From: Puccinia triticina
Lineage: Eukaryota > Basidiomycota > Pucciniomycetes > Pucciniales > Pucciniaceae
Length of the DNA stretch: 64,000 nt
NCBI RefSeq assembly: GCF_026914185.1
Contig: NC_070569.1
Location: 3,596,001-3,660,000 of the forward strand
Reading direction: 5' to 3'
In this document: piece after piece, positions 45,678-56,829 of the stretch
Position numbering within the stretch: the stretch's first letter is position 1
Layout: every line of letters starts with the position of its first letter
The notes under the pieces: generated by a model
The model's input: only the letters and a program-made list of their open reading frames with translations
Told to the model about the DNA's origin: nothing
Databases searched by the model: none
Made by a program: the position numbers and the translations under genes

Positions 45678-45854
45678 TCTAGAGATGGCCTGTTGCGGGT
45701 ACCTGCTATCCGCTGGCAGGTAACCGCCCATGGTCGGCGGGTACCCGCCCGGCGCCAGCGTGTGCGTGTTTGGGTGCGGATGCTGGATTTCTGGGAGAAA
45801 TTGAGGGGGTACCCGCTCTTGTTTGGGAAGGTAGTGGCTGCCACAACGACTGGA
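45678..45854. repeat. GGGTACC block with hAT-like end
   Basis: Begins AGAGATGGCCTGTTGCGGGT, followed by several GGTACC and GCGGGTACCCGCC palindromes. Same family as 24290-24700 and 50736-50890. Confidence 0.55.
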
Positions 45855-46093
45855 AGGACTGGGAAGGCCTTCCTTCCGGTTGAAGAGGTTTTGTAACCTC
45901 TTCAACTGGAGGGCCTTCCTTCCGGTTGAAGAGGTTTTGTAACCTCTTCAACTGGATGGCCTTCCTTCCGGTTGAAGAGGTTTTGTAACCTCTTCAACTG
46001 GATGGCCTTCCTTCCGGTTGAAGAGGTTTTGTAACATCTTCAACTGGATGGCCTTCCTTCCAGTCAAAGAGGTTGTAACCTCTTTGACTGGAA
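45855..46093. repeat. GGTTGAAGAGG hairpin array, left part
   Basis: Units CCTTCCGGTTGAAGAGG, TTTTGTAA, CCTCTTCAACTGGA, each a hairpin with an 8-nt loop, repeat about every 55 bp. The array continues at 50176 after the hAT element, with target copy ACTGGAA on both sides. Confidence 0.9.
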
Positions 46094-46474
46094 CAACGTT
46101 GTAACAGCTAAGCTTCAAAAAGCGCAGCGCAGCGGTTTTCTGCACCGCTGCGCTGCGCTAAATGGTAGCGGTCAGACCGCTAGCGCTTTCGCTAAACAAA
46201 ATCCCTAAGAAAAAAATTGTATTTTAGCGCGCTAAAATTAGCGGCCATGTAGCGGCATACCGCTAATAATTAGCGGTAGCGCAGCGCTTTTCCGCTAATT
46301 TTAGCGGTAGCGCAGCGGTCAAAAACCGCTATTCTACATACACAGGGGGAAAAAAAACTTAGGGAAATAAAGAGGAAAATATTGAGGATAACAAGAACAA
46401 AGATACCAATTTTTTTTTGGGGGGGGGGGGTTTATTTAGAGCATGAAGAGAAATCAGTCAAGGGAAAGAAAAGG

Positions 46475-49400
46475 CTAGCATTTTTGTTTGTTGGTTTGTT
46501 TAGGTTTTGGTTTGATTTTGTACCTGTCAAACTTTGGGTTCCTCCTTGCATCGTCAATTACCTTTTGACAATCTGAGAATATTCCTTCAAGTCTGACTTC
46601 GTTCCGTATCCACATATGGCTGCTGATACAGCGTTCGATCGTTCGTATTGCCAGTGCGGACCTACCTGGTTCGCAAACTTTGGCTGCTGCGGAGAAAGTC
46701 CGCTCGACTGTGGCTGAGCTGGCTGCACATGCTAGATATTCCCTGGCCAACGACGCCAAGGTTGGGAAATCTTTGCAATTTACCTATGTTTGATTGGAGA
46801 AATAAAGAAACAGTTAGAATGTGCAGCGAGTTGGATAAATAAAAAAAAATCAAAATCACCTTCCACCAGCTCAATACACAATCCTTTTTATCCATAGGAA
46901 ACGCTCCATTAATGTAGCGCTGTATTTCCGTGTTGGCTTCGACAGACTCGGCGTTTTTTGGGTAGAAGTTGAAATCTTTGCCATCAGATTCTGATTCGGA
47001 CGAGCTAGTTTCTTGAGTTTGTGATTGTGAATCACCAGGAAAAAACAATGATCACTTGCCTACAAGTGACATGAAAAATTACAAAGGCCCCTTTGTACTT
47101 TGCTATGTCACTTGCAGACAAGTGATCATTGTTTTTTCCTGGTGAATCCTTTGGAGATGGGTCCGGCTGAAGCGACTTGAGGTGGGATTCTCGATCTTCA
47201 AATATTGATTGGATCAACTGGGTGATCCGTCGGACTTGAGAGTTGAATCGCTTATTAAATAACATCATTCGCCACGCTGGATGAAGAAAGGTGGCGAGGA
47301 TAACGGCCTCACATTTGAGGGCTAGGTTGACATACTTCTGGGTGATTGTGATCATCGGTTCAAACATAGGCTCCAAGACAGTCAAATTTGCAGCTTCTTT
47401 CTTCTTTTCGAGAGAGTCGAGCATCCGCACATATTCATACAAGACCATTGCAAGCTTGGGCCCATCTCCTTCCATTCGCTTCGTCATGTCCAAAAATTCC
47501 TAGGATAAAAAATATAAAGATATGAACCACTGTTATTCTCGACCGCAACAAAGCCCAAAAAAATCATTACCTTGAGGACCTGGTTTAAATAATTGACATC
47601 TTTCCATTCGGTCTTTGATAGCTCATACGCCTTGAAATAGTGACCTTCTGCAGCTCGCCCAGTGTGTCGGTCGGACTTGTTATCAAGGAGCTGATTAATG
47701 ACCTTGCGTGCGTCGTAAGCCCGGCTTCTGCTCTCGTATGCAATATTCCATCTGATCCCGTAGGCTGCGATGATACCTGGTCCTTTGTAGTTGAGTTTGT
47801 TGGCCCAAAGCCGATACTCGGCTTGCTTTTGCGGCGAGGATGCAATCCGTCGGCAAATATAATTGATCTGCTCGTTTTTCCGGTACAATGGTAGCTCTGT
47901 CAGCATTGCTTTCATGTGTGTATGGATTGGAGAGTTACAAACCTTTTTCAATGTGAAAGCAATACCTGTTGGTTCCACGTCCTCGTCTGCTTCCTCGTCA
48001 GTATTGTCATCACCCGACTCCCAGCCGGGCTCTTTACAATTTGATTTTTTTTTTGGCGTCGTCTGGATCAACCTCCTGTTCAGCTATAGCTGGCGCAGGC
48101 TCAACTAACTCAATGTCTTCACCGGATGAATCCTCGACCAATACCTCGATGATTGTGCTAAGCTTCGGAAAGTATTTGTCCGCTTTCTCGGGGCAAACAA
48201 TGGTCTTTGATAGGTTCAAAGCCTTCAGACCCGCTCCCAAAATAAGAGCGATGACATGACAAGTACACCAATGGTGATTTGATTGAACTTCCCAATCGGT
48301 AGCATCGACCCGACGAAAGATCGAGGCAACTCCTCTGGCCATCGTAAAATTATTACTGCCGGAATCGGTTGTCTGGGCAAGGATGTGAATATTTGTGCAA
48401 AAAAGTAAGTGTTGTGCAAAACCGAGGAAAAAAGGGAGAAGCAATAAAAAGACTTATCTTTTTATGGAGGCCATGCTTCACCAATACATTGGCAAATGGT
48501 ACTGCAAGGTACTCGCCATTGTGATGCCACGAGACATACTTAATGGCAAGGTGTTGGCACACATACTTCCACTCTGGGGTAATGTAACAGCAAGCCATAC
48601 CAAGGAAAGCTTTGTGGCTTCCCTTGGTGGTCCATACACCTGACACGAGTGATACCTTTGAGTCAGAAGCCTAAACAGAATCAGAAGTGATATCGATTTA
48701 TCAGCTTTGAAGATGTTTTGGCCTTGTTTGTAAATTAACCCACCCTAATTGCTTTGAGAACCTGGCTTTGCTGTTCGAGGTAAAGTTGATGAGCATGTGA
48801 GGCGGCCCAAACCCGAGAATTTAAATCGGCGTTTGGAAGAGTGTAGTCAAATGAGACCCGTAGAAGAAAGTCCTCGACTCGTAACCAGGGCAAAGAGTGT
48901 CGGATGAGCCAGAGGACAAGCAGCTTGTTCAGAGTTTGATTATCGAACCGGGACTTTGTTACGTATGCAATTAGGGTACCCTCGCCGTTATTATTGTTTG
49001 AAACCTTCGACTGCTCCGCTGCAGTGGGAGGAAGGTGAGCTCCAGCCTTGATGGCGTTGGCGCGACCTGGGCATGCCGATTGAAGTGAGGAGCCCTTTAA
49101 CTGTGCGCCATCCCGATGCGACTTGAGATTGTAGTACGATCCCCCGGAAGTTTTGAATTCATTCGGACACCATCGGCACGCCCACGCAGTGTCTGTAGGA
49201 TCCTGTAAGGTTGGCACAGTTGGATTGGGATGGATTCAATGTAAATTATTTTGGAATATATGATTATATGACTTACCTGCTTTGGACCACCACCGGGTGG
49301 ATAAAAATAAAGTCGCGCATGATCAAACCCATCCTTGTCTTTATTTGATTCCTTTTTCTTCTTATTCGCATCACTGCACTTCTTGTTTTCCGCATCAGAA

Positions 49401-49786
49401 TCTTGAGCTGTATCAACAGTGACTTGAGCCCCAGTACGAACGTCGACCTGTTTAGTTCCGGAAAAAGGATTCGTTGGGGTGGTGTCTTGGCCAGTCGGGT
49501 GTGGTTCACCTTCGTCTTCGTCTTCTGAATGAATGGTAACTATTTTTTTGTTGTTCTTTGGAACACGGCGCCGTTCAGTGTTGGCGGGAGCTGGACTTTC
49601 AGGGACTAGCGACCGGCGAGAGTCGCCTTGGATCGGTATGAAGCCTGGCCGGTGGCTTGGAGTACAAACACAACTGGACTCCCGGCGATGAGATGGAGGT
49701 GGATGATTTCCATTTCCGGTATCAAGCGGGGTAGACGGGTGATTGATATCGGATTCCGCTGGTATGACAGATTGGGACCGAACCAT
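46475..49786 (-). pseudogene. hAT transposase gene, nearly complete but damaged
   Basis: Minus-strand exons: 49786-49277, 49202-48744, 48670-48458, 48372-47571, 47499-46860 and 46783-46475. Exon 2 has a BED-like zinc finger start (WACRWCPNEF..YNLKSHRDG). The core has SGVWTTKGSHKAFLGMACC and the motif HHWCTCHVIA. The C-terminal dimerisation part has WWK, FPTLASLAREYLACAASSAT, VERTFS. Three defects: an A-run (about 48044-48053) shifts the frame by one base; the exon-3 donor reads ATAAGT instead of GTAAGT; and a 110-bp MITE sits in exon 5. The first could be a sequencing slip. Otherwise the gene is open over its length, which suggests recent activity. Confidence 0.82.
47029..47148. mobile_element. 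110-bp palindromic MITE inside the transposase
   Basis: Element 47034-47143 has ends ACCAGGAAAAAACAATGATC and GATCATTGTTTTTTCCTGGT with GAATC on both sides (47029-47033, 47144-47148). Dropping the insert and one GAATC restores the transposase reading frame. Confidence 0.92.
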
Positions 49787-50175
49787 GATGTCGATGAGCG
49801 TCGAGACTGGTGGAGAGAGATTCTCGCGGACCTGGTGCCTCTGACATGCGACCCACGGGCTGGGCTGGTGGTCGAGCTTGTTGCAGCCGGCGGCAAGTGC
49901 GCAGCTTTTAGCGGTGGCCGCAGCGGTTAGCTTTCCGTAAGCGGCCTTGAAGCTTTTTTGCGCTGCGCTGCGCTATTTCGCAGCTTTAGCGCCATATTTT
50001 CCGCTGCGCTAAAGCTGACGCCTCTCAAATGAAAGCGGTAGACCGCTATAAATTAGCGCTAGCGGTAGCGGTTTTGTGACAGCTTCCGCTAAATGCCGCA
50101 AGGAAGTAGCGGTGTGACCGCTGCGCTGCGCTAAATGGCCGCTTTTTTTAGCGAAGCGCAGCGGTTACATCGTTG

Positions 50176-50735
50176 ACTGGAAGGAAGGCCATCCAGTTGA
50201 AGAGGTTAAAAAAACTCTTTGACTGAAAGGATTCCTCCCAGTTGAAGAGGTTACAAAGCCTCTTTGACTGGAAGGAATCCTTCCGGTCAAAGGGGTTACA
50301 GAACCTCTTTGACTGGAAGGCCTTTCCAGTGAAAGAGGTTTTTTAAACTCTTTGAAGGACTGGGAAGGCCTTCCTTCCGGTCAAAGAGGTTCTGTAACCC
50401 CTTCAAACAGAAGGATTCCTTCCAGTCAAAAAGGTTTTGTAACCTCTTTGACTGGAAGGAAGGCCATCCAGTTGAAGAGGTTACAAAACCTCTTCAACCG
50501 GAAGGATTCCTCCCAGTCAAAGAGGTTCTTTAACCTCTTTGACCGGAAGGATTCCTCCCAGTCAAAGAGGTTTTGTAACCTCTTCAACTGGAAGGAATGC
50601 TTCCGGTCAAAGGGGTTAAAGAACCTCTTTGAATGGAAGGTATTTCAAGTCAAATAGGTTTTGTAACCTCTTCAAAGGCCTTCCAGTTGAAGAGGTTTTG
50701 CAACCTCTTCAACTGGAAGCAATCCTTCCGGTTGA
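50176..50735. repeat. GGTTGAAGAGG hairpin array, right part
   Basis: Continuation of 45855-46093. Arms read CCTCTTTGACTGGAAGG, CCTCTTCAACCGGAAGG or inverted; TTGA and TCAA alternate where TCGA would be ancestral. Confidence 0.9.
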
Positions 50736-51490
50736 TTTTTAGGGGCAGGTACCCACCTGTACCTGCAGGTACCCGCTTTGACTGCCCCAGGCAGTGCGGG
50801 TGCGGGTGCAGGTGTCAAACTTTTGGCAAAAAAGCTGGCGGATACCCGCATCCAAACAGGTACCTGGGTTCATAGGGGCCATCTCTAAACATCAGTATAG
50901 ATTGTGCATTACATGACCTGGTCTTCGAACCAAGATCAGACCAACTTCAAACCAACCTCACCCTTTAATATATAAGGAGGCCTCTTTCCCCCCCCTCATC
51001 AGATCTTTACAGAGGTTTTGTCACAGTGGTTAGCTTAGTTACATTGGTAGTTTAGTGGTAGTGGTAGTGTTAGTGTTAAGTTAGAGTCAGTAGTAGTAGT
51101 AGTCAGGAGCTCTAGTAGTAATTAAAGTGCCTTATCAAGAGATTGTTAAGGAAGAGATTATTACCAACTTCATCATCAACAATTATAAAAAACAGTAGTG
51201 GTAGTAGTAGTAGCAATCAGGTGCTCTAGTATTGATTAAAGTGCCTTATCAAGAGATTGTTTAAGGAAGGGATCATTACCAACCTTCTCATCAACAACCC
51301 ATCATCAGCAACAATTGTATTTTACATAATTAATCCCCCTGGATTACATTATCCCCCATCATCAGAAGTTTTAACAGATCTGCAAGATTAGTGATTTGAG
51401 GTATCTAGGTCTGATAGAGATTACTATACAAAAGTAAGATCTATCTTGGAATCAGCCACATCTTTATAAATATTGATTACAAGACTCTTG
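50736..51490. repeat. GGGTACC block, then AT-rich sequence with short direct repeats
   Basis: 50740-50890 holds GCAGGTACCCGC motifs and ends GGGCCATCTCTAAAC, the complement of the AGAGATGGC end seen elsewhere. After it come TAGTAGTAG-rich sequence and a near-duplicated block (CTCTAGTA..TTAAAGTGCCTTATCAAGAG) at 51110 and 51220. No gene. Confidence 0.6.
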
Positions 51491-52313
51491 GGCCCTGTTT
51501 GGCACCAATATAATCAGTGATATATTTCACAAATATTTCACGATTATATCAGTAAAATGCCGATGGCGTTTGGCAAACCAACATAATCAAAACATGAAAT
51601 AATTTATAATTACAGTTCCTACATGCAGATATATTGGCAGCAAAATCAGACCCACCCTTGCAACTCCCAACCTTGATTATTGACCTCATTTAGTGGATAC
51701 ATCATAAAACACTCCACTAGCTTGATGTATCCACTCAATGAGTGGACTCATATATCCACTCAATGGCCCGGTTGGTCATTGAGTGGATTATATAACACTA
51801 CACTTGCTTGATGACTCTTGATGACCAACTGGGTCATTGAATGGACTTATCCACTTGATAGCCTGGTTGGTCATTGAGTGGATAAATACTCCACTCGATG
51901 GCACGGTTGGTCATCAAGTGGAGTAGGTATCCACTCAGTGACCCGGTCAGTTGTCGAGTGGAACATACTCCACTCAATGACCAACCGGGCCATTGAGTGG
52001 ATATAAGTCCACTCAAACCATCCTGTTCATTGGGTGGACTACAATACATCCACTCAATGACCAACTGGGTCATCAAGTGGGTGAAGTGGGTCATAGGCTG
52101 TAGCCACTCAATGACCGGGTGGGTGGTCATCAAGTGGAGGACGAGTTTGTCCATTTGCTTTCTTGGTTGATCGAGAGGTGGGTGGTTGGCTGGCTGGGTT
52201 TATACCAATGTACTGACAAACGCCAGCAATATATTCAATTACATTTTATTTTGGGTGAAATAATCAAAATGTCACGGATTATTTCACCAATTATATCGGC
52301 GCCAAACGGGGCC
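51491..52313. mobile_element. Harbinger-like TIR element with a third array type
   Basis: Ends GGCCCTGTTTGGCACC and GGCGCCAAACGGGGCC; flanks TTG and TTA differ by one transition. Subterminal AATATAATC and TTATATCGG regions are also inverted (TATTTCAC/GTGAAATA). The core 51710-52140 is an array of CCACTCAATGACCAACCGGG and inverted arms. Confidence 0.8.
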
Positions 52314-53135
52314 TTAGTTATTTGCATAGTACCATTAGAGGGGCAGGTCTTTCAAACCACCCGTAAGTTGTAATAGCCTTTCAACCTATTAGCAATTTAT
52401 TTCCCCCTCAGAGGATATTTTCACCAAATAAACATTTAGTGTCCCACAAGAGTCCCTACAATGGGGAGGGGGAACACGCAACTCCCCTTGATGGCCAGGT
52501 AGTTCTGGTAATTGAGCCCCAATGACTGGTCCTTTCCAGCAGCTAAAGCATCCGCTTCCTGGGGAGGCTACTTGGCATGTTGGTCGCTTTTTTTTTGTTG
52601 CACTTTTTTTTGCTGTTGTTGCAAATCCACAACCAAATTAAATTTGTGATCTTTGTTTAGGCTACATTCAGGTTTGCATGACCGGTACAAACTGGTCATT
52701 GAGGGGAATCACACTTGATGGCTGGTACACCACGGGCCATCCAGGACATCCATTGGTTGGACCAATGGTCGCACCTTTGGCTGTCCAGCTCTTGCGCGGG
52801 GGAGTCCATCCTTTGGACAGACATTGTACTGCCCTTGCGTCTGATGGTTTGGACAAACCATCCCATGTACGGACCAGGGAACGTTCAGTGGATGATTGAA
52901 GGACCATCCGCTGGATGGCTCCACACTCCAGCGGGAATCAAAAAGGGAGTGGCACGGCTGGCCAGCATGCACCACTGCTTGCGGAGGGGGTCAAACATAC
53001 AACTTGTGGCACATCTGATCACCTGGGGAGCCTTGCTCTCCCAACTACACCACATAGATAGCACCTTGAAATATCACCACCTTCATCACTAATAGACCAC
53101 AACGAACGACACCCCTTTGCCCTCCAACATTTTAT
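52314..53135. other. No supported gene
   Basis: A GGCCATCCAGGACATCCATT-type stretch near 52730-52930 contains short inverted motifs (ATGGTCC, GGACCAT). Open frames across it have no family signal. Probably another decayed foldback element. Confidence 0.4.
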
Positions 53136-53760
53136 TGGACACTCAGATCAATTGCACAGTCTTTATCAAGGGTGTCCAAGTGTTTTTTTTTGGTGTCCAT
53201 CAGACACCCTCATGAATCAAGGGTGATGCACAGTGTTTCTTGCAATCATTGGACACTCTCAAACAAGAGTGTCCTCTGGGCAACCTGTTTGGTGTCCATC
53301 GGACACTCCGGCTGGAGTTTCCAATTGTCATAGCGCACATTTACGTGAAAAGCGTCCATCGGACACTCCTGGAGGAGAGTGTCTGATGGATGCTATTTTT
53401 TGGGCGTGCAAATGACACTTTGGCCAGCAAAGCGGCACTTGGACACTTTTTGAAACCATCCAAGTGATGCTTTTGCCCCGTAGCTTCCATCGGATGCTCT
53501 GGGAGCATACTCTGGGCGCTTCCAGGGCAAAAGCTTCCATCGGATGGGTCAGTTTCCCAGAAACCCGCCCCGTGGTGTAAAAACCAGTAAAAAACACTCA
53601 TCACAAGGGTGGATCCCTCTTGATGACCATTTGTACCGGTCATCAAGAGGCTCATGTAGCATCAATTCCTCTCAATGACCAGTCGGACTGGTCATTGAGA
53701 GGTTTTATTTCCTCTTGATGAACGGACTGACTGGTCATCGAGAGGCTATATTGTGTTTTG
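53136..53760. repeat. GGACACTC hairpins followed by GATGACCGGTC units
   Basis: 53140-53560 repeats GTCCATCGGACACTC and GAGTGTCYGATGG motifs in both orientations, forming several hairpins. 53610-53750 has three CTTGATGACC..GGTCATCAAGAGG units. Confidence 0.75.
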
Positions 53761-53893
53761 CTTAAGGTTAGACTTCAAGAGTGAAGATGAGTGCTATAGT
53801 TATGGGGTTGCCTTGCACAGCCCCAGTTTACTCTCCATCATTCTGCCATACAGACCCCCCTGTACCAAAGTGAAAATGATCATGATGATCTTC

Positions 53894-54625
53894 ATTTCAT
53901 CAACGTTGTAACCGCTGCGCTGCGCTAGAGAAAGCGGCCATTTAGCGCAGCGCAGCGGTCACACCGCTACGTCCCATGGGAATTTAGCGGAAGCGGTTGA
54001 AAAACCGCTTCCGCTAGCGCTAAATTTAGCGGGGTACTGCTTCATCCTGAGGGGCGGCAGCGTTAGCGCAGCGGAAATAAGCGCGCTAAAGCTGCGAAAT
54101 AGCGCAGCGCAGCGCAAAACCCCTACATGGGCGCTTCCTGACCGCTAAACGCTGCACCCACCGCTATAAGCTGCGGGAGCAGAAGCTGTGCAGTTTCCGA
54201 TCGGGGAGCGGCGCATATACCGGCATACCTAGTAGTAGTGGTTATAGTATACCCCTTCAACATCTCCGCTTGCTAACCTCGTCAAAGTCACTGCGTGTCA
54301 ATATCATGGTTGGGTCTCAGCGATCTGCCATACCCGCCCCAAGTTTTTTTTCCCCCAGTGTATGTAGATTAGTGCTTTATTGCCGCTGCTCTACCGCTGA
54401 AATCAGCGGTTTTACGCTGCGCTACCGCTGATTTTAGCGGTTGGCCGCTACATGGCCGCTTTTTTCAGCGCGCTAAAATACAATTTTTTTCTCGGGGATC
54501 TTGGAAAGCGGAAGCGGCAGCGGTTTGACCGCTACACTGCAGCGCAGCGCAGCGGTGCCAAAAACCGCTGCGCTAACCACTTTGCTGCGCTTTCTGCAGT
54601 GCAACGGTTACAACGTTGATTTCAT
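53894..54625. mobile_element. Non-autonomous hAT-like element, 718 bp, TSD ATTTCAT
   Basis: Element 53901-54618 begins CAACGTTGTAACCGCTGCGC and ends CGGTTACAACGTTG, with ATTTCAT on both sides (53894-53900, 54619-54625). Almost all of it is AGCGCAGCGG/CCGCTGCGCT palindromes as in the ends of 46094-50175. No coding sequence. Confidence 0.92.
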
Positions 54626-54778
54626 GATGCGAGGCACAAAAAAAAATGAATTATGGAATGCCATGATTTGTGCACAGCAACAGGACCATCTGTCCAAGCA
54701 TTCTACAAAACACAATATGTTCTCTCAATGACCGGTTAGAACGTTCATCAAGAGCTTTTATGTCCTCTCAATGACCAG

Positions 54779-55534
54779 TCAGACCCAAACTTATCAAAGT
54801 CCCTCCAAGGGGGCCCAAAGGGCCCTCCGCAGGAGGGACTTACAACTAAGCGGTGAAAGTTGGCATGGCAGGGAACAAGTTTGAGGCTCCATGAAGGGGG
54901 TTTTTTTTGCATCAGTATTTATACCCCCATGTCATGGTTTTTTTTGCATGGTATGTTACACCAAAAGATAGAGAGGAAGCAGAGCTTCATCTTCATCCTA
55001 TCCTTATTACCTCAGCTCTACATTCCTGTTTGTCCGGGTGCTCCAAAGGCAAACGTGTACGGACTCGCTCAAAGATACCGCGATGCCATACTCTCACAAA
55101 CTCACTGACACACACATGCAGTTTCAATTACAAAGCTGAGATCAGTACAGGCTACTGAACATGATATGTCAGGTGGCTGTCTAAACTCTGAAAGGAAAAA
55201 AGATATTGGGGCAGTTTATCAAGTTACTCACTCCTCCCCCTCAGGGGGAAGTTGGATGGTTTGTTGCTTTGATTACACAATGAAAAAAGCAGATAATGAA
55301 ACTTTTAAAACGGCAGTCCCCTCCGCAACATGCAGAGCTTTCATGTACTGAAAATCAGGAGAAATAACTTGGTAAGATGAGGGAGAAATTGTGAGATTAC
55401 TAAAAAAAGTGTGATTTTCTCAAAAAATCACGTTCCTCCTGTGCCAAAGATCACCGCTTGCGGGCAAGTTCCTCTTGCGGAGGTTGCGCTTTGGGCGACC
55501 TCCGCAGGAGGGACTGTGTTAAGTTTGGGTCAGA
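54779..55534. mobile_element. TIR element E, 746 bp, TSD TCAGA
   Basis: Element 54784-55529 with ends CCCAAACTTATCAAAGTCCC and GGACTGTGTTAAGTTTGGG, flanked by TCAGA. It sits inside a GACCGGTCAGACCGGTC unit. Subterminal AGTCCCTCC and CCTCCGCAGGAGGG hairpins occur. No transposase. Confidence 0.85.
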
Positions 55535-55628
55535 CCGGTCATTGGACAGCTTGAGTCCTCTCAATGATTGGTTTATACCGGTCATTGAGAGGCTTGACTA
55601 TGTGGTGTCGAGTCCTCTCAATGACCAG

Positions 55629-56591
55629 TGTGTCCGCGAGCTTAACAAAGCCTCTCCGAGGAGGCGCGGAGTGTCTCCGAAGGAGAGGCTTACCTCTAAA
55701 GTCACACCATTGGCCCTACAGACTCGAGAATTTCTGGCAAAAAAACACATATTTTATTTTCAAAATGTTTTTAAAAATGTAGTTTTTATTTAAGAAAAAA
55801 TTTGAGTAAACAGACTTGTAGCCTGCAATCTCAGCTTCCATTTTACAGTTTTTTACCTAACCTACTGTGAAGTGGTTCTGGAGAGGTGATCCAGCGGTTT
55901 TTGAGCTCAAAATTTGAAATTCCCTGAGCCCGCGCGGGCTCAAAGGGGGGGATTGGGTACAGAAATTCACCATGTAACAACATTTACAGGACGTTTCTTT
56001 CAAGGGGGGATGGATACGGGGGAGTTTGAAGTGGGGGAAAATAAGGTAAGAAGCTTGCCATTCCAATGGTGCAAAGGGCGCGGGATGAATCAAGAGGAAA
56101 CAGGGAGATATTGGGGAAAATGGGGGAGCGTAGGGTCCTCCCTGCCATTTGTCTCAATCCTGTAGGGCAAGACATGCGACTTTAGAGGCAAGTCCCTCCT
56201 TCAGAGGTTGCTACGCTCAACAATGCATCTATTACGCTACGGTTAGCGTGTAATACCCTAATTTAGCGGTTTTTTAGCGCCGCTACGCTAAACTAAATTG
56301 TAGCGGGCCAACTATTACAATTACAGCTAACTCAGATTGGGCAAAAAAGTGCAATTTTCACTACGAATTACAGCTAATTTAGCGTAGCGAGCCGCTAATT
56401 AGCTGTAATTTAGCTGTAATTTAGCGTTAGCGGTTTTTAGCGGGTTGGTATTACACTAAAAATTACAGCCCCAGATTATTAGCGACAAGCGTTACAATTT
56501 AGTTTTAGCGGCGCTAATTACATTTAGCGTAATAGATGCATCGTTGCTACGCTCCCCCAAGGAGGGTACGTTTGTGTTAAGCTTGGTGTGT
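55629..56591. mobile_element. TIR element D, same family, TSD TGTGT
   Basis: Element 55634-56586 with ends CCGCGAGCTTAACAAAG and TGTGTTAAGCTTGG, flanked by TGTGT, also inside a GACCGGTC unit. Its body matches the inverted copy at 11300-11920. It was later invaded by the hAT-like MITE at 56218-56546. Confidence 0.8.
56211..56553. mobile_element. Non-autonomous hAT-like MITE, 329 bp, TSD CTACGCT
   Basis: Element 56218-56546 starts CAACAATGCATCTATTACGC and ends AATAGATGCATCGTTG, flanked by CTACGCT. The inside is rich in TTAGCGG/CCGCTAA palindromes. The related element at 11300-11920 shows the empty site with one CTACACT-type copy. Confidence 0.9.
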
Positions 56592-56647
56592 CCGGTCATT
56601 GAGAGATTGTATGTCCTCTTGATGATGTAGAGACTGTAAAATGAAGA
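56592..56647. repeat. Single GACCGGTC-type half unit
   Basis: CCGGTCATTGAGAGATTG and TCCTCTTGATGA follow element D, showing that D sits in an older array. Confidence 0.6.
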
Positions 56648-56733
56648 TGTGTCTGGTGAGAGTCAAACTCACGACCTCAGCTATGCTGAGACACATACTA
56701 GAGTGCTGCCTTTACCAACTAGGCTACAGACGC
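56648..56733 (-). other. Class II tRNA-like sequence
   Basis: On the minus strand: acceptor GCGTCTG/CAGACAC (six of seven pairs), D stem GCCT/AGGC, a long variable arm CTCAGC/GCTGAG with a 3-nt loop, and a perfect T stem GTGAG/CTCAC. This is the plan of a tRNA-Leu or tRNA-Ser. The anticodon stem has only four pairs and an 8-nt loop (TCTAGTAT), so the anticodon is ambiguous. It is a pseudo-tRNA, a tRNA-derived repeat or an unusual tRNA. Confidence 0.5.
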
Positions 56734-56829
56734 TTGTGGCTGCCAGCTGGGTGGTTGGTTGGTAGTGCTCATGGGTCGATCCAACAGCCCTCCATACTGC
56801 GGTGATACATCATGGTAGCAGACTAACAG

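Larger units (their letters stand above)
46087..50182. mobile_element. hAT-like transposon with its transposase gene
   Basis: Element 46094-50175 (about 4.1 kb). Ends are CAACGTTGTAACAGC and GCGGTTACATCGTTG, flanked by ACTGGAA (46087-46093, 50176-50182). Subterminal regions (46100-46340, 49905-50170) are packed with GCTGCGCTGCGC/AGCGCAGCGG palindromes, likely transposase-binding sites. A multi-exon transposase gene fills the middle. Two non-autonomous relatives with the same type of end and 7-bp duplications lie at 53901-54618 and 56218-56546. Confidence 0.88.
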
